Positions 1-9,695 of a DNA stretch of 20,958 nucleotides are shown one piece after another (within the stretch, counting starts at the first letter, position 1; every line of letters begins with the position of its first letter). Below the pieces are notes generated by a model. It ran no database searches. It saw only the letters and a program-made list of their open reading frames with translations, and had not been told where the DNA came from. The position numbers were made by a program, and so were the translations under genes. Origin of the DNA: Euprymna scolopes (Eukaryota; Mollusca; Cephalopoda; Sepiida; Sepiolidae); the NCBI GenBank assembly GCA_024364805.1, contig CM044488.1:30902082-30923039 (forward strand), read 5' to 3'.

Positions 1-66
1 GAAAAGAAAAAAAAAGGATTTAATGGAGAAAAGAAAAAAAGGATTTAATGGAAAAAAAAAAAACTA
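1..66. repeat. Purine-rich low-complexity repeat
   Basis: A-rich sequence in which GGATTTAATGG occurs twice, each time preceded by GAAAAGAAAAAAA. The arrangement is a degenerate tandem repeat of about 26 bp at the window edge. No coding or regulatory role is visible. Confidence 0.6.
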
Positions 67-754
67 AAACAAAAGGACAATTATATATAAAAAAAAACTA
101 TGCACAGAAAAATGAATTTTAGAATTTATTTTTTTAACATTGTCTTTTTTAATTCTTATGGTTTGATAATATAACCAACGCATTTAGTTATAGATGGTCA
201 TATAGTGATCTTTACTTATATATTATAGGCACTTTGGTTGAGTGTTTCCTATTGACTCCAAAATGGTTAAACTTTACACAAATGTAGTCATTACAGAAGA
301 AACAGTCCAATTTCAACCAACCTAACATCAAAGGTGCATTTAAGAAGTTTTATCACTGCACAAGCAGAAGGGCCAGTCATAAAATCAACAGTAGGTTCTT
401 TGATAAGACAGCAGCACATTCCTCCCAGAAAAACATGGTGGACTCTCGACTAGAGCAGGCAATCAATATATTTGATTGAAAAATAGGCAATTACTCTAAT
501 TTTGATGACGATACAGTTGTTGCAGTAGAAAAGACATGATTTCATTTGTTTGATAAAAATCAGTTTTATTTTTTTGTTGCAAACCATCTACTAGGTAGCC
601 AGTTATATAGAAATCCCAAGAGTGAAAGGAGTCTTCTATCATAGATGAAAGTCACACAATGTTCAATGAGCTAGATCGGAGATGCACACTCATGCTCTCT
701 ACCAATCAAAGTTATGAGAACAGGACCATTGCCAGTATCCTCACAATGCAAATC
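67..754. other. Unassigned AT-rich DNA
   Basis: No open frame of useful length, RNA gene or clear repeat end was found here. Part of it, from about 540, may belong to the 5' half of the mariner-type transposase that becomes readable from about 755. I cannot see the first catalytic aspartate or a terminal inverted repeat, so I do not extend the call. Confidence 0.4.
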
Positions 755-1050
755 AGGACAGTTTAACACTTGAGGGCACAGCTCAACGGTTATGATCTTT
801 GATGTGGTTTAAAGTGAGAGCCACATCTTCGAAGTTGGCTTGAAAGTCAACACCAAAGTGTACTTGGATGTGCTGAAGAGTGTGGTGATCCCCTGATGCA
901 ATCAGGTGGCTGCTGGTAGATCCTGGGTGAGGCAGCAGGACCTTGCACCAAATCACAAGTCCAAAGAGACCCAGGATTGGCTTTAGAAGGAGTGCTATCA
1001 CTTTGTACCCCTCTTTGGGGGAGCTGGAAGCTGAAAGCTTGATTGGCTTA
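755..1050 (+). pseudogene. Tc1/mariner-superfamily transposase fragment, broken
   Basis: The plus-strand frame through the ATG at 792 reads as the catalytic part of a mariner-type transposase. Readable stretches include HIFEVGLKVNTKVYLDVLKS, then SWVRQQDLAPNHKSKETQDW. The QQD carries what should be the second catalytic aspartate of the DDE/D triad. Transposases of this family cut and rejoin DNA at terminal inverted repeats in the nucleus. The frame has in-frame stops after MIFDVV, after SVVIP and after TQDWL, so it cannot make a working enzyme. The third acidic residue should lie past KECYHFVPLF, but the sequence stops matching there. The N-terminal DNA-binding part and both terminal repeats are not recognised. 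The overlapping minus-strand open frame at 783-1001 is a shadow of this fragment. Superfamily call is firm; the exact family is not resolved. Confidence 0.8.
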
Positions 1051-1154
1051 CAGCCAAACTAAAGTGCACAAATTTATTTCTTCAGCTATGTCAACTCATT
1101 CACTTTCTGCATGTCAACTTTTTAATCGCTAAATTAGAACGTTTTTCAATCCTT

Positions 1155-1370
1155 TCCATTCCTGGCCAAGCGGTAAAATGTCATGTTTACTTTTATTTTC
1201 CGATCCACCTTCGCATCAAAGCTTCGGGGTTCGAGTCTGCCTGCCTACAGATATAGATATAAAAGGCAAAATGTGTGCATTTTTTTGTGTATGTCTGGCA
1301 AAAGCTTTTTTATGGGCGCGCTCGGTGGGGTCACTTATTCTTAAAACTTTTTATATACTTTCTAAATTAT
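1155..1370 (+). repeat. tRNA-derived SINE
   Basis: Two RNA polymerase III promoter boxes are spaced as in a tRNA gene. A TGGCCAAGCGG A box (1163-1173) fits the tRNA-Leu/Ser type, and a GGTTCGAGTC B box lies at 1228-1237. The sequence between them does not fold as a tRNA, and an unrelated body follows to about 1370. This is the usual make-up of a SINE2-type element, mobilised in trans by a LINE. The 3' end is uncertain: no clear tail or target-site duplication was found. The 64-residue open frame at 1178-1372 lies inside it and is not considered a gene. Confidence 0.65.
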
Positions 1371-1547
1371 AATATCTATGAGTTACGAAGGGAGGTCACA
1401 TCTATCTTTAATTTGTCAAACTTTTAAATATCAACAGCAATCACTTCTATCAGATAATGAATCTCTTGTGACATGTGGTCATTTATATCCTAAACTTTCT
1501 TTTAGACCAATATTGATCCTCTAGTAGTTTGGTGTTTTGCTGGAGGT

Positions 1548-1775
1548 TCATAGTTGTTCCTGAAATTCATTGTGCTTTCTTTTCTTTTCTACAACTTTTG
1601 CTTCTTTTGGATGAACCTTTCTAAGATGGTTTAACATATTAGCCACTGTAAAAGTTTCTGCTGATTTGCTACCCTTTGATTTGATAGTTTGACATAACTT
1701 GCTGGCAACTGTATTCATATTCTTAGGATGGACATAAAAATACTTCCAGCAGAAACCAGTTGAAGGTTTTTGTCA
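1548..1775 (-). pseudogene. BED zinc-finger remnant of a hAT transposase
   Basis: The minus strand has a short open stretch starting near CWKYFYVHPKNMN. It continues through KLCQTIKSKGSKSAETFTVA and NMLNHLRKVHPKEAKVVEKK and ends at a stop at 1548-1550. This matches the BED finger of hAT-type transposases (aromatic WKYF, Cx2C, then Hx4H). BED fingers bind the transposon ends. The first cysteine of the Cx2C pair seems to be replaced (ASKLC), so zinc binding is doubtful. No hAT catalytic or dimerisation domain follows; the copy is truncated. The inverted-repeat end at 2306 lies on the correct, upstream side. A domesticated BED gene is possible, but the early stop argues against it. Confidence 0.65.
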
Positions 1776-2306
1776 ATAATTAGTTAATTTTTTTTTACAT
1801 ATTTAAATTACTTATATCTGATATTTAATTAGTAATTTATCTTAATACATTATCTAAACCAGAAAAATAAAAATATATATGTAATGGTAAAAAAAAAAAA
1901 TCATAAAATGATGAACAAGAGTACAACTGAAGAAGGCTTTATTTCCGATTTGCACATTGCACAATTTACTGTACAATTCCTTAACATGTAAACTGAAAAA
2001 TTAATTTTCTTTGACAGTAATTTAAAGTACAAAATAAGGAGGGAAATTTTCCATATTCTTCCATTTATTTACCTCAAATTCAGTAAAAATCTACATTTTA
2101 ACAGCATGTCATGCCTGTTATTTGATAATACGATGTAGATGATACCTCTTTGATAAATTTTAACTGGCAAGCAAAAAAAGAAGAAAAGTTATTTTCTTTT
2201 GCTTACAATTAATATTAGTATCATTTATGATAAAAAAAACTTGCTGAGAAATCGGCATTAGAAAATCTATTAATCAGCCAATAAATTGATTATCGGCTAA
2301 TCCCTA
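1776..2306 (-). mobile_element. 5' flank and terminal end of the hAT element
   Basis: Non-coding AT-rich leader of the hAT copy. Its outer end (2288-2306) reads on the minus strand TAGGGATTAGCCGATAATC, which resembles hAT terminal inverted repeats. The boundary is supported independently: from 2307 (GCTACAAA) the sequence matches the neighbouring repeat family, whose other copy also carries that stretch near 3518-3530. The element therefore seems to have inserted into that repeat. The opposite terminus was not found, so the left part has probably been lost. Confidence 0.55.
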
Positions 2307-4255
2307 GCTACAAACCATATTTTGTTAATTTCTTTGAATGATATCATGGTGGCCATCTTGGATTTCCTGGTTGCCATCTTCAATTTTTCAGAGTAATGAT
2401 AACAAATGATAATGTCCATCAAAATAATATTCCGCATGATACCATGCTATTTTTATAGCTGTTTTATGATGTTTATACTTAAAGCCATTAAAATGAAATT
2501 TTAATATGATAATTAGTTTCATGTACTTGAAAACATAATAGTAATCTGTAGAAAATTTCCTTCAATTTGATATGCAATATTTTGTTTATAATTTCTTTGA
2601 ATTATGTCGTGGTGGCCATCTTGGATTTTTCATGATGTGATAATGGCAAATGATAATGTCAATCAGAATAATACTTTATATGATTAGCAATCCCACACCA
2701 TTTTTTTTTTCTTTGAATAAACTCAAAATCAAGCATTATTGAAAAGAGCATAAAAAAATCTTTAGTTTTTAAAATCGGCCCATTAGAACTGGAGTTATGA
2801 CAATTCAAAGTATCAAAAAAATGTGTGGTTCACTGGACATTTTGCCTTAAGTCAGTCCTATTTAAATGCATACAAGCTTGTGACTGAAAATGGTAGGAAA
2901 TTTGCACAATTTACAGACTAACCTATCTTTAAAAAACTATCTCCAGATCTTTTTAAGATATTATGATGAAATTTTGAACATATAATACCATGAAGGCTCA
3001 GTTGGTGTTATTTACGACCAACTCACTTAGTAACTTACAGACGCTTTATTTTAACAGTTTTAAGTAGAAACATAAAAACAGCTAAGAAAAATGGTAAGTA
3101 AGGCTTTATCATTATAGGAAGTATTATTCTGATGGACATTACCATTTCCCATTATAACATCATGAAAAATTCAAGATGGCGACTAGGAAATCCAAGATGC
3201 CACTATGACATCATTCAAAGAAATTAACAAAATATGCCTTGTAGCATATCAAATTAAAGAAAATTTTGTACAGATCAGAATTGTTTTCACATACATTAAA
3301 CTAATTAGCATAATTAAGTTTTATTTTAACAGCTTCCAGAAGAAGCCTCATAAAAAAACAATTCTAAAAATGTGAGGTAAGACTTTATCATCATGCGAAA
3401 TGTTATTCTGATGGACTTGATCATTTGTCATCATTACACTGTGAAAAATCCAAGATGGCAACCAGGAAATCAAGATGGCCACCACGACCCCATTCAAAGA
3501 AATTAACAAAATATGGGTTGTAGCATATCAAATGGAAGGAAATTTTGTACAGATTACAATTATGTTTTCAAGATCATTAAACTAATTAGGATGTGATCTA
3601 CCACCAGCGTGCAGGCTATGCTTACAGGTTTCATCGTTAATAGTCGGATTTAAATAGCGATTTCTTCGAATATACAAATCACAACAAAAATATTAAAATA
3701 CCATTTTAAAGTAAATTTTATTGTGAATCCAGTTATATAAATTTTATTTTGATGGAAATAGGAGAAATGTACTTATTACGGATTTAAAAACTATTGAGTG
3801 TCAGATTAAGTAGCAGTGTGTACCTTGAACGTTATGGTGTCTGGTATTGCTAATATTTTTCTTAGCTGTTTTTATGATGTTTCTATTTTAAATCATTAAA
3901 ATTAAACAAATATGCTAATTAGTATGTAAATTAGTCTGTAAGTTACCAAGTGAGATGGTCGTAAATACAGCCATCTGAATCTTCATGGTGTTATGATAGT
4001 ATGTTTAAAATTTCATCACATTATCTTTAAAAGAACTAAAGATGGATTAATTTGTAAATTATGCAAATTTTCTCCCATTTTCTGTCACAAGGTTATATAC
4101 ATTTGAGTAGGACTGACTTAAGACAAAATGTCCAGTGAACCATACATTTTTTGATACTCCGGTTTTAATGGGCCGATTTTTAAAATTAAAGATAATATTT
4201 CTTTGTTTTTTATGCTCTTTTCAATTTGATTTTATTAGATGCAAAGAAAATATTT
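2307..4255. repeat. Complex tandem and inverted repeat cluster
   Basis: A unit of roughly 260-280 bp occurs about 1.4 times in one orientation (2307-2690) and about 1.8 times in the other (3100-3597). Landmarks are CAAGATGGCCACCA and ATTCAAAGAAATTAACAAAA. A second segment (about 2720-3095) has an inverted partner at about 3855-4245; both carry GGTTCACTGGACATTTTG on the first arm's strand. The inner part of this second segment shares the AAACAGCTAAGAAAAAT stretch with the first unit, so all pieces seem related. 3598-3850 is unrelated spacer. No protein is encoded. A fold-back or MITE-type DNA element, or a Helitron-like element with internal tandem repeats, would fit; no terminal signature was found. 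Confidence 0.75.
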
Positions 4256-4636
4256 ATTACTATTATATGCTATTGGAATATTTAACCAAATAATATTTTT
4301 TAAAAGAAAATGATCATCAGTAACTTATTTGTCATTTCTTCTTTGCCGCTTATTTTTTTCATAATTCCAAATTGGACCTTACCAGTGGTGAGTGCTTCCA
4401 GCTGAATAGTGACCTTTAGTGTATCTAGAAATCACCAATATAGCAAGTGACCAGACAAACAAACTGAGATGTCTCAGAGAGTGAAAGGTCTGTTTTGGTA
4501 CCTCCAGAAACCCATTGGACAGGAAATCTTTGTGCACCCTTGAGCTGAATTTGTTAATATATATATCTGATAAGTTTTTGTGAAGTACAAAATTTACATA
4601 TTGCAATTACGAGGGAAAGACAGGTTTTGATATTCA
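4256..4636. other. Unassigned intergenic or intronic DNA
   Basis: Nothing recognisable. The minus-strand open frame at 4379-4606 has no family features and is taken as chance. Confidence 0.4.
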
Positions 4637-4639
4637 TAA

Positions 4640-4733
4640 GAAAAAGAGAGACAAGAGATGACAGTTGACAGGTTTCGCCCTCACTCTTCTAGAGCTGGCT
4701 CAAGGGATTTATTTGATTTATAAAAGTGAGAGA

Positions 4734-4772
<39 letters not shown>

Positions 4773-5277
4773 GCATTTAAAATATAACGTGCTAACAGGG
4801 AGAAACGAAAAATATATATCTAAAATAAACTTACGTATAATACAATGATAGAATCACTTGGAGGCTAATCACGTTCAAACCTAAAAGACATTCCTTTCAT
4901 TTATATAGAAACGGTCTTTTTAAATAAATGGATAGCCTCCAAGATCTCCAGGTGAAAATCCAAATGAGCACGACTGAAAATGATAAATACTGTGTACTTT
5001 CCAATCTTAATATTCGTCTGCACTATAGCTACATCAAAGTGATAAACTACATTATTGATTGAGGGGGGAGGGGGAATCTTTTCAAGAGGATGCCATTAAC
5101 AGTTTTCTAAAAACCCAACATGTTGGAAGCAAAATAGCTTTTTTCTACTGTTGAGCAAATTTGCTTGGCAAATTTATCACTTACTGACGGTTACCATAAT
5201 AAAAGAATATAAATTGGACATTTAGCCACTGTATTGTTTTTATTTGAGGAAATTCATTTATTTTTTTATTCAATAAC
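4640..5277 (-). pseudogene. Penelope-like element, 3' piece (endonuclease region and terminal motif)
   Basis: Minus-strand frames resemble the C-terminal part of a Penelope-like retroelement. From the Gypsy boundary inward one sees LLNKKINEFPQIKT and a TVEKSYFAS-like stretch. Next comes NNVVYHF, where such proteins pass from reverse transcriptase to the GIY-YIG endonuclease, then LDFHLEILEAIHLFKKT, like the end of that endonuclease. The frames are interrupted several times and the endonuclease core motif is not visible. Near 4671-4694 the minus strand carries CTCTAGAAGAG followed by GCGAAACC, similar to the hammerhead-type motifs at PLE termini. The other piece of the same element is at 9937-10134, across the inserted Gypsy copy. 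A 33-A run (4737-4769) lies within this piece. Confidence 0.55.
4737..4769 (+). repeat. 33-base A homopolymer
   Basis: Uninterrupted run of A. It lies inside the PLE remnant rather than at a clear retroposon end, so I read it as microsatellite growth, not a poly(A) tail. Confidence 0.9.
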
Positions 5278-5522
5278 TGTGTCTGGAGAAATGGGATGTC
5301 AGAATCATAGAATATTCTAATAATTAGTAAACTAGTTCATAATTTAAATACCATTTAATCATGGCAGAAACCTTAAATTATTTACAAACACGATGTACAT
5401 GTGTCAGCGAAGCCGTCATATTGTCCTCTGTTGCTCTCTCAAACTGTCTAGAATTATGTAAAGATCTATAAAGGGCGATAACTTACTTTATTAAAGATAT
5501 TCTCCTTTTGATCACTATAACA
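5278..5522 (-). repeat. 3' LTR of the Gypsy element
   Basis: Matches 9696-9936 over its whole length, with shared blocks such as ATTGTCCTCTGTTGCTCTCT and AAGGGCGATAAC on the plus strand. On the element strand it starts TGTTATAGTGATC, directly after the polypurine tract, and ends ...ACACA. The terminal bases at 5278-5284 are less certain than the inner boundary. Confidence 0.85.
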
Positions 5523-5534
5523 CCTCCCCTTTGA
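5523..5534 (-). other. Polypurine tract of the Gypsy element
   Basis: The element strand reads AAAGGGGAGG directly before the 3' LTR start. This is the usual site of plus-strand DNA priming. It fixes both the element's orientation and the inner LTR boundary. Confidence 0.8.
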
Positions 5535-5539
5535 AATAT

Positions 5540-6560
5540 GATGCTTGTAGGATGTTTGATGTGGATCTATTTGTAGAGTTCAAGTTGGTTTGCACCTTCG
5601 TTGCATCTTTTGGATTGGGCCTTTCTCTCAGACTTGCTTTGTGTACTGCATATTGTCTAAACACTGAGTATTCAAATGTGTCCAGTAAAATATTTAATGG
5701 AATGATTAAGTTGATTGTCTCTTTGGAATGAGTGACAGTCTTTTGCCAATACAGGTTGTGCTGGTAGGAATTTATGTGACCTTGCTCCATAAAAGCAATT
5801 GAACTAGTTTTCCATCGTCCTTTTCTTGGGAAGATTATTTGACGGACGAATAGCATCCATTGGTAAACCTATTTTCCTGCTGATCAGTGCTTCAGCAGGA
5901 AACTTTTCATTTGGGCAATTTGGTTTTGGGGTAGCTCTGCAGCTAAGAAACATTTCTATGATCTCTTTTAAGGATTTCCCTTTTAACTTCAAGATTGCTC
6001 TTATGTGTCGACAAAGCGTTCAGATTGGTCATTTGATTGTAGATGAAAAGGTGGATATTAGATACTAAATACTGTTTTGTTTACAGAAGTCAGAAAATTC
6101 TGCTAAGGTAAATGCAATACCATTATCAGAAATTAAGATTTCAAGAACGCCCAACCTACTGAGAATTTCTTGTAGTTTCTTTACAGTTTTATTTGAGCTA
6201 GTATGGTTCATTTGGAAGACTTCTGGCCACCTACTGTAAGAATCAACCAATATTAAGTAATATTGTCCATCAATTGGTCCATGTGTAGTCATGACCAAGG
6301 CATTCCTGGGCTAAGCCATGAATGCAATGTTTTCCGACAAGACTTCAGAACCAGTTGACATTTAGCAAAACTTTTTACAAGTTCCTCTGTGTTCCATAGA
6401 TTTTAAATAAAGATCTTTTCTGAAAAATAGTTACACTTGCTGGTCAGTGCATGTTTATGAGATGAAAATGTCAAACTTTCTGTAATAATGGATCTGCGGC
6501 TGTAGCCTCTTGGATCATCTCTGAAGTGACAGGTAGCGATCTCACTGAAGAAACAAACGC
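5540..6560 (-). pseudogene. Gypsy integrase region, fossil
   Basis: Minus-strand frames contain integrase core text such as YLILVDSYSRWPEVFQM and GVLEILISDNG, which hold two of the acidic core residues of a DDE retroviral-type integrase. The region sits at the 3' end of pol, as in Ty3/Gypsy. It is broken and cannot be translated as one protein. The plus-strand open frames at 5531-5731 and 5826-6068 are shadows. Confidence 0.8.
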
Positions 6561-6564
6561 AGAG

Positions 6565-6860
6565 ACAACTTCAGGTTCCACAGATAGCAGCGATGATAGT
6601 CTTCCACTTTTGATAAGAAATGAGCCTGGATAACACATCTGCCTGGCCAATTTTGCTACCTGATTGGTACTTCATAGAAAAATTGTAAACTAAAGCAGTT
6701 GACCACTTTTGTAAGTGGTTTGCTGTATTAACTGCAATTCCTTTCCTAGAACCAAAAATACTTATTAAGAATTTGTGGTTTGTGATCAGAGTAAAATGTT
6801 GGTCATATAGCATTTTGTGAAATTTCTTTACTGCGGACTTTTTTCTCAATTTGGCTATAC
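6565..6860 (-). pseudogene. Gypsy RNase H region, fossil
   Basis: The text KFHKMLYDQHFTLITNHKFL, then LQKWSTALVYNF and GSKIGQADVLSRL, is typical of the C-terminal half of Ty3/Gypsy RNase H, the domain that removes RNA from the RNA-DNA hybrid. It lies between reverse transcriptase and integrase as expected. Fossil; not functional. Confidence 0.85.
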
Positions 6861-6864
6861 TTTC

Positions 6865-7800
6865 GTTCAGTGGGTGTTAACAACTTTGATGCATGTGCAA
6901 TGGCTTTTTGGCTTCCATCAGGAAAAATGTGATATTACTGCTCCAACTCCATAGTCAGAAGCATCCGTCACAATAGTAATGTCTAATGATGGATTGTAGT
7001 GTGTTAGCAATAGATTAGAACTAAGTGTTTTGATTTTCTCAAATGATTGTTTGCATGTGTTTTCCATATCATTTTGTAAAAGGTTATTCAGAGGTCCCTG
7101 TAACTTGTACAGTTCAGGTAAGAAAGAACCATAATGATTTACAAGGCCCAGGAAAGATCGTAGTGTTGCAACATCCTTTGGAGCTGCCATGTGCTTTATT
7201 GCCTGAATATTGTGTGGATCTGGTTTTCAATCATTTTTGTCGAATATGAATCCAAGGTATTTTACAGAAGTCTGAAAGAATTTGCACTTGTCTCATCTTA
7301 AGTGAAATCTATATTGTTGAATTCAATTCAGCATGGAAGTAAGATGATACAGTAGTTACTCTTGGGATGTACCTGTAACAATAATATCATCCATGTAGGT
7401 GGAAACTCCTGGCAATCCTGTGAGTACTGTATCCACAGTTTGTAGAAATAACACTGAAGTTGAATTAACTCCAAATGGAAGGCGGTTAAATTGAAGTAAT
7501 CCCTTGTGGGTGATAATAGTGAGAAGATTTTTGAAACCTTCAACTTCCATTTATAGATATGCATCTGTGAGGTGCAGTTTTGAAAAATAAGTTCCATCAT
7601 TAGAGTTTTGGAAACAGATCTTCTGGTATGTGTAGTGAATACTGAGGTGTCTCCAGTCTGTCATTTAGTCTTATGCTGAAGCCTGCACAGATGTACTTTG
7701 CCGTTAACCTCCTTCACAATGACAACAGATGCTGCGCAGAATGACTAATTTGTAGGTTGGATTATTCCATCTTGTTGCAGGCGATCCATTTCTTTTTCTA
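6865..7800 (-). pseudogene. Gypsy reverse transcriptase region, fossil
   Basis: Palm and thumb segments are recognisable: FNRLPFGVNSTSVLF, a TYMDDIIVTG catalytic block, and the connection segment VATLRSFLGLVNHYGSFLPE leading to TDASDYGVGAV. Order and spacing fit Ty3/Gypsy. The region is broken, and the overlapping plus-strand open frame at 7043-7249 is a shadow. Confidence 0.88.
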
Positions 7801-7806
7801 CTGTAG

Positions 7807-8300
7807 CTAAAGCTGCATATGGTACCGAATGCTTTGGATGAAGACTGGCTCTGCATTTACCTTCAGTTTTAGAGTCGCTTTAATTTTTAGAACATCCAAG
7901 ACATTGAAAAACCATGCTGAACTTTGTTTTAAGTATGTTCTTAAAATTTCAGCATCTGCTGCAGCATTAATAGTGAAAGAATTGAAAATTGCCTTTAGGG
8001 GAACATTGAAAAGATCAAGTTCTTCAATAAAATCCAAACCACAAAGATTCAAGGTTGATGCATCAGAAACATAATACCTAAAAAATTTTTCCCCTTAAGA
8101 GCCATTGCATTTTAACTCATCAGTTAGCTGTATATTATTTCCATGATGCACCACAAGCAACATGAGTTGTCTTCTTAAGAGTTGGTTTTCCAAACAATTC
8201 CCATGTTGGACATGAAATTAAAGTGATACCCAAAGCAGTATCAAACGGAAAGTTCATTGGCTTGTTCATCTCAACAAACATATTTTCTCCAAACTTTAAA
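7807..8300 (-). pseudogene. Gypsy protease and linker region, fossil
   Basis: Nearest to reverse transcriptase the frame reads LCGLDFIEELDLF and later LKIKATLKLKVNAEPVF, the usual lead-in to a Gypsy reverse transcriptase. Upstream of that, stretches such as FDTALGITLISCPTWELFGK suggest the retropepsin-type protease region. The protease call is weaker than the linker call. Fossil; broken. Confidence 0.65.
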
Positions 8301-8393
8301 ATTTACGTTAAAAATGGCAAAAATTGAATTTGATGTGACTTTCTGGAAACTTCCTGGCGTTTTTCTGTGGTTTTTATCTCATGACTGTGCAGT

Positions 8394-8686
8394 GTTCATC
8401 CTGGATTGGTTGGTTGTTTTTATTTTATGGCATATCAACCCTTTTCAGGTTATTTAATGCCGAATCCGGTGATTTTGAAGAAATTTTTTTTAATAGAATA
8501 TATGTTTTTTGCAAGTTAGTTTCTATTTAACCCATAGTTGGGACCCTAACAGGTACTACCACTTCGGGTTAGAGTGGACCTGGGAGCAATGGCAATTAAA
8601 GGGTGGCTCCACACTCCCCAAAGCCACAAGCTGTGGCCTCACCACTGGATATAGTTTAAGGCATATCCAGGACCGTTCATCCTGGA
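8394..8686 (-). mobile_element. Nested SINE-like insert with 12-bp target-site duplication
   Basis: A perfect 12-bp direct repeat, GTTCATCCTGGA, lies at 8394-8405 and 8675-8686 and brackets 269 bp (8406-8674) unlike the surrounding Gypsy sequence. On the minus strand the insert starts GGTCCTGGATATGCC, contains short hairpins (GGATAT...ATATCC and CCACAGCTTGTGG), and ends in an A-rich tail, TAAAATAAAAACAACC. Target-site duplications of this length and such a tail are typical of LINE-mobilised retroposons. I see no convincing tRNA-type A and B boxes, so the origin of its head is unknown. It interrupts the Gypsy copy between the protease region and the zinc knuckle and so is younger than it. Confidence 0.7.
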
Positions 8687-8689
8687 AGT

Positions 8690-9600
8690 GTTGCAGTTAT
8701 TTTTAGCACAAAATCTGTCCTTATGCCCACAACGTGAACAATATTGACATGTGTGTCTCTTAAATGGCAAAAACGAGCATAGTGCATCTCCCCACATAAC
8801 AGGGTGTTGGAGGCTTCCTGTTGGAATTTCTCTACAAATTTGATGTTTGAAACTGATGGGCTTTTTTGTTGCATCATTGTGTCTCGTTTTAGATTTATTA
8901 ATGGTTGACAATCTGTGGTCAGAATTTGTACCATCATTTCTTCATCAACCATAGACAGATGCGTATGTATGTTTGCAACTTCTGGAGATTATAACCTTTG
9001 CGATGAAAATGAGGCATTTGAATTAATCCTCTGTCAGCGATTTTAGACAAAAATTTTTGTATTGTAGACTAGCAATTCCAGCACATTCGGCAAAATCGTC
9101 TGTAGCATTTTTCTTTAATTTCAAACAATTGTAACGAATATTAAATAAAGATGCTGACTCACCAAAATATTAAATAAAGATGCAGACACACCAAAATATT
9201 AAATAAAGATGCTGACACACCAAAATATTAAATAAAGATGCTGACACCCCAAGAATGTTTGATAACTGTGCTATCGTTTTTTTTTTTTTTTTTTTTGAAA
9301 GGATGAAATTTGAATAGCTTTCTTGTTTGCTAAGTAGTAAACACACTCTTTATGTGTCATTCATAGATGTAAATTTGTGTTAAAACTTCTACTGTCCATA
9401 CGAAGCAATAAAAGTTTGTTTTAATCTGGCTTGAATGAATAATCCGTTATTTTGCCTGCTATGGTGTCCAGACAAATTGATTTTGATGTTTCCATTAATT
9501 TTTGTGAAATTGTGCTGTAATTCAGCTTGCTGGTTGGTTCTGCAACATCTTATCCAATAGACGCAAATAATTCCACTTTTTTTTGTTTGTTTGCTTTTCA
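8690..9600 (-). pseudogene. Gypsy gag region with zinc knuckle, fossil
   Basis: Near 8690-8752 the minus strand encodes CQYCSRCGHKDRFCAKNNC, which contains a retroviral-type CCHC zinc knuckle, the nucleocapsid part that packages RNA. The sequence from there to about 9600 is where gag belongs and gives short gag-like stretches, heavily decayed. A 29-bp minisatellite has grown inside it. Confidence 0.7.
9139..9254. repeat. 29-bp minisatellite, four copies
   Basis: Units start at 9139, 9168, 9197 and 9226 with a constant 29-bp period; the core is TATTAAATAAAGATGC. The last unit diverges at its end. It sits in the decayed gag part of the Gypsy element, and the near identity of units suggests expansion well after insertion. 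Confidence 0.92.
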
Positions 9601-9695
9601 GAAAAGATTTTAAAAAAATTTTTTTTCAAGACCATGTACATTTTTTTTGTTTTGAGATCTGGTATTTAATTCAATCTCATGTCTTTGTCAAATTT

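Noticed and set aside
783-1001. Minus-strand 72-residue open frame
   Set aside because: It is the antisense shadow of the mariner-type transposase fragment, which has clear family residues on the plus strand.
1161-1240. A tRNA-Leu or tRNA-Ser gene
   Set aside because: Both promoter boxes are present, but the acceptor, D and anticodon parts do not pair, and an unrelated body follows. A SINE head explains it better.
4379-4606. Minus-strand 75-residue open frame as a gene
   Set aside because: No domain, no splice context and no family resemblance; length is within chance for this composition.
5531-6068. Plus-strand open frames at 5531-5731 and 5826-6068
   Set aside because: Both are antisense to the integrase end of the Gypsy fossil and have no features of their own.
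9139-9254. CRISPR-like array
   Set aside because: The 29-bp units are directly adjacent with no spacers, in an animal genome; it is a minisatellite.
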